The position numbers and the translations under genes are program-made. Source: Nevskia sp. (GTDB lineage Bacteria; Pseudomonadota; Gammaproteobacteria; Nevskiales; Nevskiaceae). From it: a stretch of 64,000 nucleotides of DNA. Below the pieces are notes generated by a model. The model saw only the letters and a list, made by a program, of their open reading frames with translations, was not told the DNA's origin and did no database searches. The stretch lies in contig JAKFUK010000005.1 in assembly GCA_021732745.1 (NCBI GenBank), forward strand, positions 124,001 through 188,000, given 5' to 3'. Position 1 is the first letter of the stretch. Every line of letters starts with the position of its first letter. Shown piece after piece: positions 7,799 through 17,047 of the stretch.

Positions 7799-8277
7799 GC
7801 GCGGCCCTCCGCTTCGAGGACTGGTACGCGCTGACCCAGCTCTATGCCGACTATGCGAGCGTGGTCGATGCCGGAAATTGGGAGCAGTGGCCGGAGTTCT
7901 TCACCGAGGACTGCGTCTATCGTGTGCAGCCGCGCGAGAACCATGAGCGCGGTTTTCCGCTGGCGACCCTGAGCTTCGAAAGCAAGGGCATGCTCAAGGA
8001 CCGCGCCTACGGTATTCGCGAGACGCTGTTCCACGATCCCTACTACCAGCGCCACGTCGTCGGTGTGCCGCGCCTGCTGCGCGTTGCCGATGGCTGCATC
8101 GAGGTGGAAGCGAACTACGCGGTGTTTCGCACCAAGCTCAGCCAGCTGACCACGGTCTACAACGTCGGCCGCAGTCTCGATGTCGTGGTGCGAACGCCGG
8201 CAGGGCTCAAGTTCGCGCGCCGCGAATTCATCTACGACAGCGAGATGATTCCGAATTCGATGATTTATCCGCTTTGA
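7795..8277 (+). CDS. nagH: Rieske oxygenase small subunit, salicylate 5-hydroxylase type
   Basis: A 160-residue beta subunit with an NTF2-like fold (DWYALTQLYADYASVVDAGNWEQWPEFFTEDCVYRVQPREN, then FARREFIYDSEMIPNSMIYPL). It has no cofactor ligands and completes the alpha3-beta3 oxygenase. Its ATG overlaps the alpha subunit's TGA in an ATGA junction, which points to translational coupling and equal production. It is the last gene of the operon; a palindromic repeat follows 20 bp later. Confidence 0.85.
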   Translation: MSAALRFEDWYALTQLYADYASVVDAGNWEQWPEFFTEDCVYRVQPRENHERGFPLATLSFESKGMLKDRAYGIRETLFHDPYYQRHVVGVPRLLRVADGCIEVEANYAVFRTKLSQLTTVYNVGRSLDVVVRTPAGLKFARREFIYDSEMIPNSMIYPL

Positions 8278-8297
8278 GCGGTTGTTTGCGAGAAGCA

Positions 8298-8434
8298 GGT
8301 CTCACGCAGAGAACGCGGAGATCGCAGAGAAAAGTAAATGTAGGGCGGCAATCCCTTGCCGCCTTGCGCCTCGAACGGGGAGCGCCGGCGGCAAGGGATT
8401 GCCGCCCTACGATCCGTGGACTTCTCCGCGTGAC
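8298..8434. repeat. Palindromic intergenic repeat (copy B, with a nested palindrome)
   Basis: The left arm GGTCTCACGCAGAGAACGCG is nearly identical to the arms of copies A and E. The right arm is eroded to CTTCTCCGCGTGAC. The interior is almost entirely a near-perfect nested palindrome of 24-bp arms, beginning GTAGGGCGGCAATCCC at 8340 and ending at 8410. It fills the space between two convergent genes. Confidence 0.85.
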
Positions 8435-8443
8435 AAACGTCGT

Positions 8444-10258
8444 TCAGCCGTTCGCTTTCCCAGCCAGCCAGCGGTCGACCACCGCTTCCAGCACCGGCAG
8501 CGGCATCGAGCCCGGCGTCAGCACCACTCGGTGGAATTCCTTGAGGTCGAACTGGTCGCCGAGTTGGGTCTTGGCCCGCTCGCGCAGTTCGAGAATCTTC
8601 AGCATGCCGAGCTTGTAGCCCAGCGCCTGCCCCGGCCAGACCAGATAGCGTTCGATTTCGGCGGTGGCCTCCACTTCGGCCATGCCGGTCTTGTCGATCA
8701 GGAAACTGAGCGCCTGTTCGCGGCTCCAGCGCTTCTGGTGCATGCCGGTGTCGACCACCAGACGCACGGCGCGGAACATCTCGGCCTGCAGGCGGCCGAG
8801 GTTGTCGAACGGGTCGCGCTCGAAGCCCAGTTCCCAGGCCAGCCGCTCGGCGTACAGCGCCCAGCCTTCGGCATAGGCGTTGAACGGCAGCACGTTGCGG
8901 AACACCGGCACGCCTTTCAGTTCCTGGGCGATGGCGATCTGGAAGTGATGGCCGGGAATCGCTTCGTGATAGGCCAGCGTGCGCATGCCATAGCGGCTGA
9001 TCTCGTCGACCTTGCGCAGGTTGGCGAAGAACACGCCGGGGCGCGAGCCATCGAGCGCGCCGGGTTCGTAATAGGCACCGGGGGCCGATGCTTCCTTGAA
9101 CGCCGGAATCGCCTTCACCTGCACGCCGAGCTTCGGCCGCACGTCGAAGTAGGGTGCCAAGCCTGCGTCGATCTCGTCGATGATCGTCTGGTAGTCCGCC
9201 AGCACCTGCTCGCGCACGCCGGGACCGTCGACGTACTTGAAACGTGCTTCCTCGCCCAGGGCGGTGACGCGGGTGCCGACGCTGCCTTCCGCATAGCCCT
9301 GCTCGACGAGCAGCGCGTTCATCTCGCCTTCGATGCGCGCCACTTCGGCCAGGCCGATGTCGTGGATGGCGTCCGGCGAAAGTGTGGACGTGGTCTGCTG
9401 GCGCACGCACCAGGCGTAATAGGCCGCGCCATCGGGCAGCGACCAGACGCCGTTGTTCTCGGTGACTTTCGTCGCCAGTACCTCGAAGTTCTCGATCAGC
9501 CGGCCGTACGCCGGGTAGACGGTGTTGTTGATGATCGCCGCCGTGCGATCGAGTAATTCGTTGCGCTGGGCGTCGTCGATATCGCCGAGCTTGGCGAGCT
9601 TTTCCGACAAGCCGACATACAGCGCGTTGTCCTGCGGCTTCTTGGCGATGAAGTCACGCATCTGCATGAGCGTCTTGTCGACCACGAACTTCGGTGGCCG
9701 GATGCCGCGTGATTCGCGCAGGGCCAGGCTCTCGAGGATCTGATCGAAGCGGGTGCCGAACTGCGCAAGACGCGCGTGGAAGCTGTCGACATCGGCAAGC
9801 GAATCAATCGGATGCTGGCTGAGCAGGAAGCTCGGCAACTCGCTCTGCTCACCGGCCGTGGGGTTCAGCGGATAGCCGTGGAACTGCCAGGGGATGCCGT
9901 CCACCGAGGTGGCGAGGAAATCCTCCAGGATGTCGTAGGACAGCTTCTGGCCGTCGCCGAGCCCGTTGCGATCGTAGGAACGCAGGATGTCGAGTTCGCC
10001 CTTCACGAACGCTGACTGTTTCAATTGCGCAGCGACCGAGCCATCGCTCAATCGACGATCGAAATAGCGAATGCCGAGCGGATGCGGGGCGAGGCTGGTG
10101 ACCAGTTCCGGGCTTTCCAGCAGGAAGCGCACGAACACCCGGTTGTAGAACAGGTCGATCGAATAGGGCTTGTAGAAGCCGACGTTGGCGATCCACAGAC
10201 CCGCACCGATCAGCACGACGAGGAACAAGCCACCCAGGGCTTTGAAGAAGGTTTTCAT
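8444..10258 (-). CDS. DUF885 family putative metallopeptidase, membrane-anchored
   Basis: A 604-residue protein of the DUF885 family. The start is the ATG at 10258 (MKTFFKALGGLF); the frame stays open further upstream but reads through a palindromic repeat and should be ignored. The N-terminus has one hydrophobic segment (about residues 7-25) that would anchor it in the inner membrane facing the periplasm. The hallmark AYHEAIPGHHFQ is a variant HExxxGHH zinc-site motif near residue 430, and AYAEGWALYAE follows. Members are thought to be peptidases, but the reaction is poorly known. It belongs to a minus-strand block with an M2 dipeptidase and a peptide transporter. Confidence 0.85.
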   Translation of the reverse strand: MKTFFKALGGLFLVVLIGAGLWIANVGFYKPYSIDLFYNRVFVRFLLESPELVTSLAPHPLGIRYFDRRLSDGSVAAQLKQSAFVKGELDILRSYDRNGLGDGQKLSYDILEDFLATSVDGIPWQFHGYPLNPTAGEQSELPSFLLSQHPIDSLADVDSFHARLAQFGTRFDQILESLALRESRGIRPPKFVVDKTLMQMRDFIAKKPQDNALYVGLSEKLAKLGDIDDAQRNELLDRTAAIINNTVYPAYGRLIENFEVLATKVTENNGVWSLPDGAAYYAWCVRQQTTSTLSPDAIHDIGLAEVARIEGEMNALLVEQGYAEGSVGTRVTALGEEARFKYVDGPGVREQVLADYQTIIDEIDAGLAPYFDVRPKLGVQVKAIPAFKEASAPGAYYEPGALDGSRPGVFFANLRKVDEISRYGMRTLAYHEAIPGHHFQIAIAQELKGVPVFRNVLPFNAYAEGWALYAERLAWELGFERDPFDNLGRLQAEMFRAVRLVVDTGMHQKRWSREQALSFLIDKTGMAEVEATAEIERYLVWPGQALGYKLGMLKILELRERAKTQLGDQFDLKEFHRVVLTPGSMPLPVLEAVVDRWLAGKANG

Positions 10259-10299
10259 GTTCGTGCTCCGAGCCAACAGACAAACTGCCCGGAGCACCA

Positions 10300-10377
10300 G
10301 GGCACAAAGAAAAACAGCAAGGACACAAAGGTGCTCTTCGTGTCCTTGCTGTTGCGGTTCTTCGCGCCTTTGTGGCC
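10300..10377. repeat. Palindromic intergenic repeat (copy D, GGGCACAAAG type)
   Basis: GGGCACAAAG at 10300 faces CTTTGTGGCCC ending at 10377, and CAGCAAGGACA faces TGTCCTTGCTG inside. It shares its architecture (A-rich left arm, T-rich right arm, CACAAAG/CTTTGTG units) with the other copies. It lies between the M2 peptidase and the DUF885 gene and would be transcribed if they form one operon. Confidence 0.7.
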
Positions 10378-10392
10378 CGGATTCTTGTTGTT

Positions 10393-12375
10393 TTACAGCC
10401 CCGCAGCCGCCATCGAATCTGCCGGCAGTGTCCAGCCACAGCTCTGGCCCTTGTTCTGCTCTTCCAGATAAGTCTTCAGCGGCGCGAAGTATTCGAGGAT
10501 CGCCGAGGCGTCCATCTGCTTCGTCCCCGTGAGCTTTTCCAGGGTTTCCGGCCACGGCGCGCTCTGGCCGGCGGCCAGCATCGCCGAGAATTTCTCGCCG
10601 GCTGCCTTGTTGCCGTAGATGTCGCAGTCATGCAGCGGGCCGGTGTAGCCAGCGGCCTCGCACAGCGCCTTGTGGAACTGGAACTGCACCACGAAGCTCA
10701 GGAAATAGCGCGTGTACGGCGTGTTGCCGGGGATGTGGTACTTGGCACCCGGATCGAAGTCCTCTTCGGTACGCGCCAGCGGCGGAGCGACACCCTGATA
10801 CTCCTCGCGCAGCTTCCACCAGGCCTTGTTGTAGTCGGCCGGCGCCACTTCGCCGGAAAACACTTTCCAGCGCCATTGATCGACCAGCTTGCCCCAGGGC
10901 AGGAAGCTGAGCTTGTCGAGCGCCAGCTTCATCTGCGAATTGATGACCGCCTTTTCGTCGGTCTTCACGTCCTTGACCAGACCGATCTTCTGCAAGTGGC
11001 CCGGCGTCAGCGACAGCGTGACGGTATCGCCGATCGCTTCGTGGAAGCCGTCGTGGGCACCGCCCTGGAAGACGGTTGGCTGATCCTTGTAGAGCAGGTA
11101 GTAGTAGATGTGGCCGAGTTCATGGTGGATGGTGGTCAGCGATTCCTCGTCCGGCTTGATGCACTGCTTGATGCGGACATCGTTCTCGCCGTCCATCGGC
11201 CAGGCCGAGGCATGACAGACCACGTCGCGATCACGCGGCTTGACCAGCAGCGACTTGGTCCAGAACGAATCCGGCAGCTTCGGCATGCCCAGCGAGGTAT
11301 AGAAGTCCTCGGCGGTGCGGGTCATCTTTTCGGCGAACACGGCATCGGCCTTGTGCTCGAGTTCGGCGGTCTGCACCGCCGTCGGCTTGCCCTTGAAGCC
11401 GGCCAGCAGGGTTTTCAGTTCGGCATCACGCTGGATTTTCAGCGAGGCGCTGACATCCAGATCGGACACGCCCTTGTACGGCTCGACCAGCGGATAGAGG
11501 TTGCCCCACTGCTGCGCCCACATGTTGCCGAGCAGGTGGGCGGGGATTGGGCCGGTCTTCGACACCACGGCGTCGCCGTACTTGGCGTTGAGCTTGGTGC
11601 GCACATGGCAGTGCAGGGCGTCGTAGAGCGGCTTCATCTGGCCCCAGAGACGCTCGGTTTCCGCCGAGAAATCGGCCGGGCTCATGTCGTAGCCGCCTCG
11701 CCACCATTCACCGGCATCACCGTAGCCGGATTCCTTCGCCGCACCGTTGTAGAGGCCGACGAAGTTCTGGTAGTCGTCGCGAATGGGCTTGGCGGTTGAG
11801 TGCCAGCCGGCCCAGGCTTCGGCGATCTCCGCCGCACTGCGCTTGCCATCGACGTTGTTGACGATCTCCTCGATCTGCGGCAGCGACAGGCATTCCTCGT
11901 TGCCGCCGGCATTCTTGCGGCACCACTGGCCCTTGCCGTAGTTGGCTTCCATGTCCGACAGCACGGTGGCGAGCTTGGCGCGGTTGCCGGGATCGCTCGG
12001 GGCCACGGTGCCGATCTTGATCAGGTCCAGCGCGCGCGCCGTGGCCGGTGCCAGATCCTTCAGCGCGTAGAACGGCTTGGCGGCCTGGCCTTGATTGAAG
12101 TTGAATTCCAGGTACTGCTCGCCGTACTTGGAGGCGATGAGCTGCGAATCGTCGGTGATGTACGTCGATTGCAACCACTGCGCCGAGGCGTAGTACTTGC
12201 CGAGCTCCTTGGCCTGCTGGTTGAAGCTGGCGACGAAGTTGTCGGCGTCGGCCGAGGTGGCGGCGGTGGGCGCTGCTGCTGCTGGTGCTGCGGCGGTTTC
12301 AGCCTTCTTGCCGCAGGCCGACAGGCCCAGCGCCAGACCGGCGACGAGGCCGGCCTGGATCAGGTGTTGTTTCAT
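10393..12375 (-). CDS. M2 family peptidyl-dipeptidase (ACE-like) lipoprotein
   Basis: A 660-residue protein starting at the ATG at 12375, preceded by AAGGGGAG. A lipoprotein signal (LALGLSAC, Cys near residue 21) is followed by an Ala/Pro-rich linker, so it should sit in the periplasm on a lipid anchor. The zinc site is clear: His418-Glu419-Leu-Gly-His422, with Glu446 exactly 28 residues after the first histidine, as in angiotensin-converting enzyme. M2 enzymes remove dipeptides from C-termini. The downstream POT transporter imports di- and tripeptides, so the two probably work together in peptide nutrition. Confidence 0.92.
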   Translation of the reverse strand: MKQHLIQAGLVAGLALGLSACGKKAETAAAPAAAAPTAATSADADNFVASFNQQAKELGKYYASAQWLQSTYITDDSQLIASKYGEQYLEFNFNQGQAAKPFYALKDLAPATARALDLIKIGTVAPSDPGNRAKLATVLSDMEANYGKGQWCRKNAGGNEECLSLPQIEEIVNNVDGKRSAAEIAEAWAGWHSTAKPIRDDYQNFVGLYNGAAKESGYGDAGEWWRGGYDMSPADFSAETERLWGQMKPLYDALHCHVRTKLNAKYGDAVVSKTGPIPAHLLGNMWAQQWGNLYPLVEPYKGVSDLDVSASLKIQRDAELKTLLAGFKGKPTAVQTAELEHKADAVFAEKMTRTAEDFYTSLGMPKLPDSFWTKSLLVKPRDRDVVCHASAWPMDGENDVRIKQCIKPDEESLTTIHHELGHIYYYLLYKDQPTVFQGGAHDGFHEAIGDTVTLSLTPGHLQKIGLVKDVKTDEKAVINSQMKLALDKLSFLPWGKLVDQWRWKVFSGEVAPADYNKAWWKLREEYQGVAPPLARTEEDFDPGAKYHIPGNTPYTRYFLSFVVQFQFHKALCEAAGYTGPLHDCDIYGNKAAGEKFSAMLAAGQSAPWPETLEKLTGTKQMDASAILEYFAPLKTYLEEQNKGQSCGWTLPADSMAAAGL

Positions 12376-12457
12376 GGAATGACTCCCCTTGTTGTCTGTT
12401 TGCGGGCGCTGCCCGATTGGGTCGGACGCAGCGCACACGGAAAAGGTTTGAGCGATT

Positions 12458-13960
12458 TCAGCGGACGTTGCCCATCAGACGCTTGATTGGCTTGACCATG
12501 ATCGCCATCAGCAGGCCCAGGGTCAGGGCCAGCGCGAAGATCATCAGGTAGCGGCTGGGCGCGCTGGCGATGTCATCGGCACCCAGATGGCCGGCAATCA
12601 GCCCGGACAGCAGGTTGCCGAGCGCGGTACCCGCGAACCAGGTGCCCATCATCTGGCTGACGAAGCGCGGCGGGGCCAGCTTGGTCACGGCAGACAGGCC
12701 GATCGGCGACAGGCACAGCTCGCCGAAGGTGTGCAGCAGATAGGTCAGCAACAGCCACACCGGCAGCACCTTGGTGCCATCGCCGCCGGTCACCACGACA
12801 TGCGCGGCATAGGCGATGACCACGAAGCCGAGGCCCATCTGGATCAAGCCCAGCGCGAACTTGGCCGGGATCGACGGCTCCAGATTGCGCCGGCCGAGCT
12901 GCACCCAGAGTGCCGCGAAAACCGGCGAGAAAGCGACCACGAACAGCGGATTCAGCGACTGATACCAGCTGGCCGGATGCTGGCCATCGGAAAAAAAGCC
13001 GCCGAAGGCCGTGCGATCGGTGAAATCGCGGGCGAACAGGTTGAAGGTCGAGCCGGCGAGTTCGAAGCCCATGAAGAAGGTGGCGGCCCCGAAGAACAGC
13101 ACCAGGATCACCGACACCCGCTTGGCTTCATCCGATGTCAGCTTGCCGAACAGGAACACGTAGCCGAAGAAGAACGCCGCGATGATGACGATGGCCACGC
13201 CGACCTTCTCGGCAATCGCCACCGGTTCCAGATTGAAGGCACCGAGCGCAGCGGAAGCGATCAAGGCCGCGAACAGGCCGAGGCCGATGAACAGCGCCGT
13301 CCAGGCCTTGCGGCGCTCTTCCGGCGTCTTGGCGCTGGAATCGTCAGCGGTCGGCGGCAGGGTGCTGCGCATGACATGGAACTGCACGAGGCCCAGCAGC
13401 ATCAGGATGCCGGCACCGGCGAAGCCGACCTGCCAGGAAATCTTTTCGCCGATGGTGCCGACCAGCAGTGGCGCCATCACCGCGCCGACATTGATGCCCA
13501 TGTAGAAGATCGAGAAGCCGGCGTCGCGCTGACCCGAAGGCAGGCCGTCGTACAGCTTGCCGACCATGGCGCTGATGTTGGGTTTCAGCAGGCCCACGCC
13601 AAGCACGATCACCACCAGTCCCAGGAAGAACAGCGTGCGATCACCGATCGCCAGCATGAAATTGCCGAGCGCGATGATCACGCCACCGGCGATCACCGCC
13701 GTGCGCTGGCCGGTCAGGCGATCGGCGACCCAGCCGCCGGGCAGCGAGAACAGATACACGCAGGACAGATACAGGCCGTAGATCGCGTTCGCTTCGCCTT
13801 CGGTGAGCCCCAGGCCCGGGTTGTCGCTGCCGATCACCGACGCGGTCATGAACAGCACCAGCAGGCTGCGCATGCCGTAAAAGGTGAAGCGCTCCCACAT
13901 TTCGGTGAAGAAAAGGGTGGCGAGGCCGCGCGGATGGCCGAAAAACGTCTGGCTGGACAT
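12458..13960 (-). CDS. Proton-dependent oligopeptide transporter (POT/PTR family)
   Basis: A 500-residue major-facilitator protein with about 12-14 membrane helices. The POT signatures are present: EMWERFTFYGMRSLLVLFM (ExxER motif in helix 1, residues 20-38) for proton coupling, and FSIFYMGINVGAVMAPLL (PTR2 motif). It should import di- and tripeptides with protons across the inner membrane. It is transcribed in the same direction as the M2 and DUF885 peptidase genes downstream, 82 bp before the M2 gene. Confidence 0.92.
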   Translation of the reverse strand: MSSQTFFGHPRGLATLFFTEMWERFTFYGMRSLLVLFMTASVIGSDNPGLGLTEGEANAIYGLYLSCVYLFSLPGGWVADRLTGQRTAVIAGGVIIALGNFMLAIGDRTLFFLGLVVIVLGVGLLKPNISAMVGKLYDGLPSGQRDAGFSIFYMGINVGAVMAPLLVGTIGEKISWQVGFAGAGILMLLGLVQFHVMRSTLPPTADDSSAKTPEERRKAWTALFIGLGLFAALIASAALGAFNLEPVAIAEKVGVAIVIIAAFFFGYVFLFGKLTSDEAKRVSVILVLFFGAATFFMGFELAGSTFNLFARDFTDRTAFGGFFSDGQHPASWYQSLNPLFVVAFSPVFAALWVQLGRRNLEPSIPAKFALGLIQMGLGFVVIAYAAHVVVTGGDGTKVLPVWLLLTYLLHTFGELCLSPIGLSAVTKLAPPRFVSQMMGTWFAGTALGNLLSGLIAGHLGADDIASAPSRYLMIFALALTLGLLMAIMVKPIKRLMGNVR

Positions 13961-14050
13961 AAAAAGGTGGGGATCAGGGTCAGCGCCGACTATGGCGGCG
14001 GGCTGTGTGACGGGTCAATGACATTTCGCATCTGCGGCGCGGCAACCACC

Positions 14051-14176
14051 GGTCTCACGCAGAGAACGCGGAGATCGCAGAGAAAAGCACGACTGCGACA
14101 ACAGCGGAAAGCGGCTAATTCTTGCCACCCCGCGCTTTGGTCCGTTCTCTGCGGTCTCGGCGTTCTCTGCGTGAGA
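14051..14176. repeat. Palindromic intergenic repeat (copy E)
   Basis: GGTCTCACGCAGAGAACGCG at 14051 faces CGTTCTCTGCGTGAGA at 14161-14176; inside, GGAGATCGCAGAGAAAAGC faces an eroded copy. The outer 26 bp are the same as in copy B at 8298. Confidence 0.85.
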
Positions 14177-14220
14177 AATGCTTCCGGCCTCGTGGAAAAG
14201 GCAATACCCCGGCACGCTTC

Positions 14221-14226
14221 TATAAT
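14221..14226 (+). promoter_or_regulatory. Possible -10 box for plsB
   Basis: A perfect TATAAT lies 114 bp before the plsB start. I do not see a good -35 at 17 bp spacing. Confidence 0.4.
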
Positions 14227-14339
14227 CGGCCGACAAAACCTGCGGTCGGATTCATGACCGCGCTCAGCCGACTGCCCAGGTCCACCGCTTCCGTGATCCT
14301 CATCCGCCCGCTGTCCAACGTCGATCGCGGAGTGCGCAG

Positions 14340-16964
14340 TTGAAGGCGCTGATCGAATTCGCCTTCCTGCTGGCGCGCTGGCTGACCAAGCCGCTGATCC
14401 ACTGGATGAAGTACCGCGTGGCACCTGACGCCGCGATCGGCACGCTGGCGCTGGATCCGCTGAAGCCGGTCGTCTACGTGCTGCCGCAGCGGTCCTGGAT
14501 CGACCGTTTCGCGCTCGAACGCATCTGCCGCGATCTCGGGCTGCCCAATCCCGGCCGCTCGGCCGCAGCGCTGCCGACTCCGGAACGCCCCGGTCTGGTC
14601 TATCTGCCGGCGCTGCTGGAAACCTTCGCGCCCCGGCATCGCGGCGATACCGATCTGGCGCGCTTGATGGCGGTAGCGGCATCCACCCCGGCTTTCGACG
14701 TGCAGATCGTGCCGGTGTCGATCTTCTGGGGCCGCGATCCGGGTCAGGAAACCTCGCTGTTCAAGCTGATCTTCGCCGACAGCGTCCAGGCCGGCCGGGT
14801 CCGCAAATACCTGATCGGTGTCGCCAACGGCCGCAACGTGCTGGCCAATTTCGGCAAGCCGCTCGGCTATCGCGACTACCTGGTCAGCGTCACCGAAAAC
14901 ATCGGCGGCAATACCGAACAGGCCTCTCAGAAGCTGGCCCGGGCGCTGCCGCGTGCCTTGCATTTTCACTTTCTGCGCGCTCGTACCGCCGCCCTGGGTC
15001 CGACGCTGCTGCGCCGCAGCGTGGTGATGAAGGGCGTGGTCGAGTCGGCCGGCGTGCGCGCCGTAATCATCGCGGAAGCCAAGCGACTCAACCTGCCGAT
15101 CGAGAAAGCCGAGGCCAAGGCCCGCAAGTGCATCGACGAGATCGCCGCCGACTACTCGTCGGCCACCGTCCGGGTGCTGGAACGGGTGCTCGAAGCGATC
15201 TGGAACCGGGTGTTCAAGGGGGTGGAGGTCAAGGGCCTGGAGCGGGTGCGGGCGCTGGCGCAGTCGCATGAAATCGTTTTCATGCCCTCGCACCGCAGCC
15301 ATGCCGATTACCTGCTGCTGAGTTACGTGCTCTACACCAACGGTCTGGTGGTGCCGCATATCGCGGCCGGCATCAATCTGAATTTCTGGCCCGTCGGCGC
15401 GCTTCTGCGCAAGGGCGGGGCGTTCTACATGCGCCGCAAGTTCAGCGGCGATCCGATCTACACCGCCGTGTTCCGCGCCTATGTCGACAGCTTGATCCGG
15501 CGTGGCTACTCGATGGAATTCTTCCCGGAAGGCACGCGCTCGCGCACCGGTCGGCTGCTGCCGCCGAAAACCGGCCTGCTGGCGATGGTCGCCGAATCCG
15601 GCCTGCGTTCGCGCTCGCGCAAGGTGGCGCTGGTGCCCGTATTTCTCGGCTACGACAAGGTTTTCGAGGTCGGCAGCTACTTCAAGGAACTGAAAGGGGC
15701 CAAGAAGCAGAGCGAATCAGCCGAAGGCCTCTTGAAGGCAACCAAGATCCTCGGCAAGAGCTACGGCCGCGCCTATGTGAACTTTGGCGAGCCGGTGATC
15801 CTGCAGGACCACGCCGACGCCCATCTGCCGGGCTGGCGTGCGGCGATGGCCGCCGATCCCGATGGCCGGCCGGACGGCTTTCCGAAATGGGTGCGGATGC
15901 TCGCTTTCGAGCACATGCGGCGGATCAATGCGGCGGCGATCGCCAGTCCCGTCGGGCTCGCGGCCTGCGCGCTGCTGGCGGCACCGCGCGGTGCGGCGAC
16001 CGAGGACGAGCTGGTCGAACAGATCGGCCATTTCATCGACCTGCTCGAACCCTGGCCGGGCGGCAAGGAGCTGATGATCCCGACACCGGACGCCAAGGCG
16101 GTGCTCGACTGGGCCGGGCCGGTGGCGCGCATCCAGCGCATCACTCATCCCTGGGGCGATCTGCTGGCCGCCAACGGCCGCGACGCCGTGCTGATGACCT
16201 ACAACCGCAACAACATCCAGCACCTGTTCGCGGTACCCGCCTTGATCGCGGCGTTCTTCCGCACGCGCGGCATCTTGTCCGACGAGCTGGTGCTGACCGG
16301 CTGCCGCGCGCTCTATCCGTTCCTGCGCAACGAGTTCTTCCTGCCCTGGCCGGTCGCCGACTGTGAAAAGGTTGCTCGCGGCTATCTCGACAAGATGCTG
16401 GCCACCGGCCTGCTGATTCGCGACGGCGAGGCGCGACTGCGCCGTCCGGAAGTGGGCAGCGATGCGTATTCCGGCTTCGCAGCCCTCGGCCGCGTGCTCG
16501 GCGAAACCCTCGAACGCCAGGCGATGGCAGTGCTGCTGCTGACCGAGGAAAAGAAGCGCAGCGGCACGGTCAAGCGCGAGCAGTTCGAAAGCGATTGCCG
16601 CCTGCTTGCCGAACGCATGGCGGTCTTGACCGGCCGCGAAGCGCCAGAGTTCTTCGACAAGGCACTGTTCGCCGCCTATCTCGACACCCTGATCGAAGTC
16701 GGCGTGGTCACCGCCGGAGCCGGCGGCGTGCTGACCGTCGACGCCCGCTGTGACCGCATCGCCGAGCGCTCCGTGGAACTGCTCAGCGACGAAACCCGGC
16801 AGACGCTGCAACAGTTGCTGGCCCGTCGCCGGACGCCGAAGACCGAGCCGGCTGCGATAACGCCGACACCAGAACCAGCCCCCGCCCCGGCGGAAGCCGA
16901 CGAGGAAACCGCAGAGGCTGCATCATCTTCGGCCGTCATGACGGAACGGAACGCTGGGCTATAA
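14340..16964 (+). CDS. plsB: Glycerol-3-phosphate 1-O-acyltransferase
   Basis: An 874-residue inner-membrane enzyme that makes lysophosphatidic acid, the first step of phospholipid synthesis. Acyltransferase block I is SHRSHADYLLLSY (catalytic His318 and Asp323), followed by the GGAFYMRRKF block and FPEGTRSRTGRLLPPKTG (block III). The length is close to the usual 800-850, with an extra low-complexity Pro/Ala/Glu tail of about 35 residues. The start is TTG, supported by GGAG seven bases upstream; no ATG fits better. A rare start codon may keep its level low. Confidence 0.93.
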   Translation: MKALIEFAFLLARWLTKPLIHWMKYRVAPDAAIGTLALDPLKPVVYVLPQRSWIDRFALERICRDLGLPNPGRSAAALPTPERPGLVYLPALLETFAPRHRGDTDLARLMAVAASTPAFDVQIVPVSIFWGRDPGQETSLFKLIFADSVQAGRVRKYLIGVANGRNVLANFGKPLGYRDYLVSVTENIGGNTEQASQKLARALPRALHFHFLRARTAALGPTLLRRSVVMKGVVESAGVRAVIIAEAKRLNLPIEKAEAKARKCIDEIAADYSSATVRVLERVLEAIWNRVFKGVEVKGLERVRALAQSHEIVFMPSHRSHADYLLLSYVLYTNGLVVPHIAAGINLNFWPVGALLRKGGAFYMRRKFSGDPIYTAVFRAYVDSLIRRGYSMEFFPEGTRSRTGRLLPPKTGLLAMVAESGLRSRSRKVALVPVFLGYDKVFEVGSYFKELKGAKKQSESAEGLLKATKILGKSYGRAYVNFGEPVILQDHADAHLPGWRAAMAADPDGRPDGFPKWVRMLAFEHMRRINAAAIASPVGLAACALLAAPRGAATEDELVEQIGHFIDLLEPWPGGKELMIPTPDAKAVLDWAGPVARIQRITHPWGDLLAANGRDAVLMTYNRNNIQHLFAVPALIAAFFRTRGILSDELVLTGCRALYPFLRNEFFLPWPVADCEKVARGYLDKMLATGLLIRDGEARLRRPEVGSDAYSGFAALGRVLGETLERQAMAVLLLTEEKKRSGTVKREQFESDCRLLAERMAVLTGREAPEFFDKALFAAYLDTLIEVGVVTAGAGGVLTVDARCDRIAERSVELLSDETRQTLQQLLARRRTPKTEPAAITPTPEPAPAPAEADEETAEAASSSAVMTERNAGL

Positions 16965-16965
16965 T
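16960..16965 (+). promoter_or_regulatory. Possible -10 box for the FKBP gene
   Basis: TATAAT overlaps the plsB stop codon, 83 bp before the FKBP gene. The -35 region is weak. Confidence 0.4.
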
Positions 16966-17047
16966 CCGGCCGCTATGCGGCGGGACCCCACCGCCGATCC
17001 CCCGCTGAATTGCTCAACGAACCCTTTTCCCAACAGGTATTGAACCC

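Larger units (their letters stand above)
13961..14339. other. Intergenic region between POT transporter and plsB
   Basis: This 379-bp divergent spacer holds the palindromic repeat at 14051-14176, a TATAAT at 14221 as a possible plsB promoter, and about 110 bp of plsB leader. I see no gene in it. Confidence 0.7.

Noticed and set aside
10372-11799. A 475-codon plus-strand frame opposite the M2 peptidase
   Set aside because: Antisense shadow. The minus-strand frame carries HELGH with the correctly spaced Glu.
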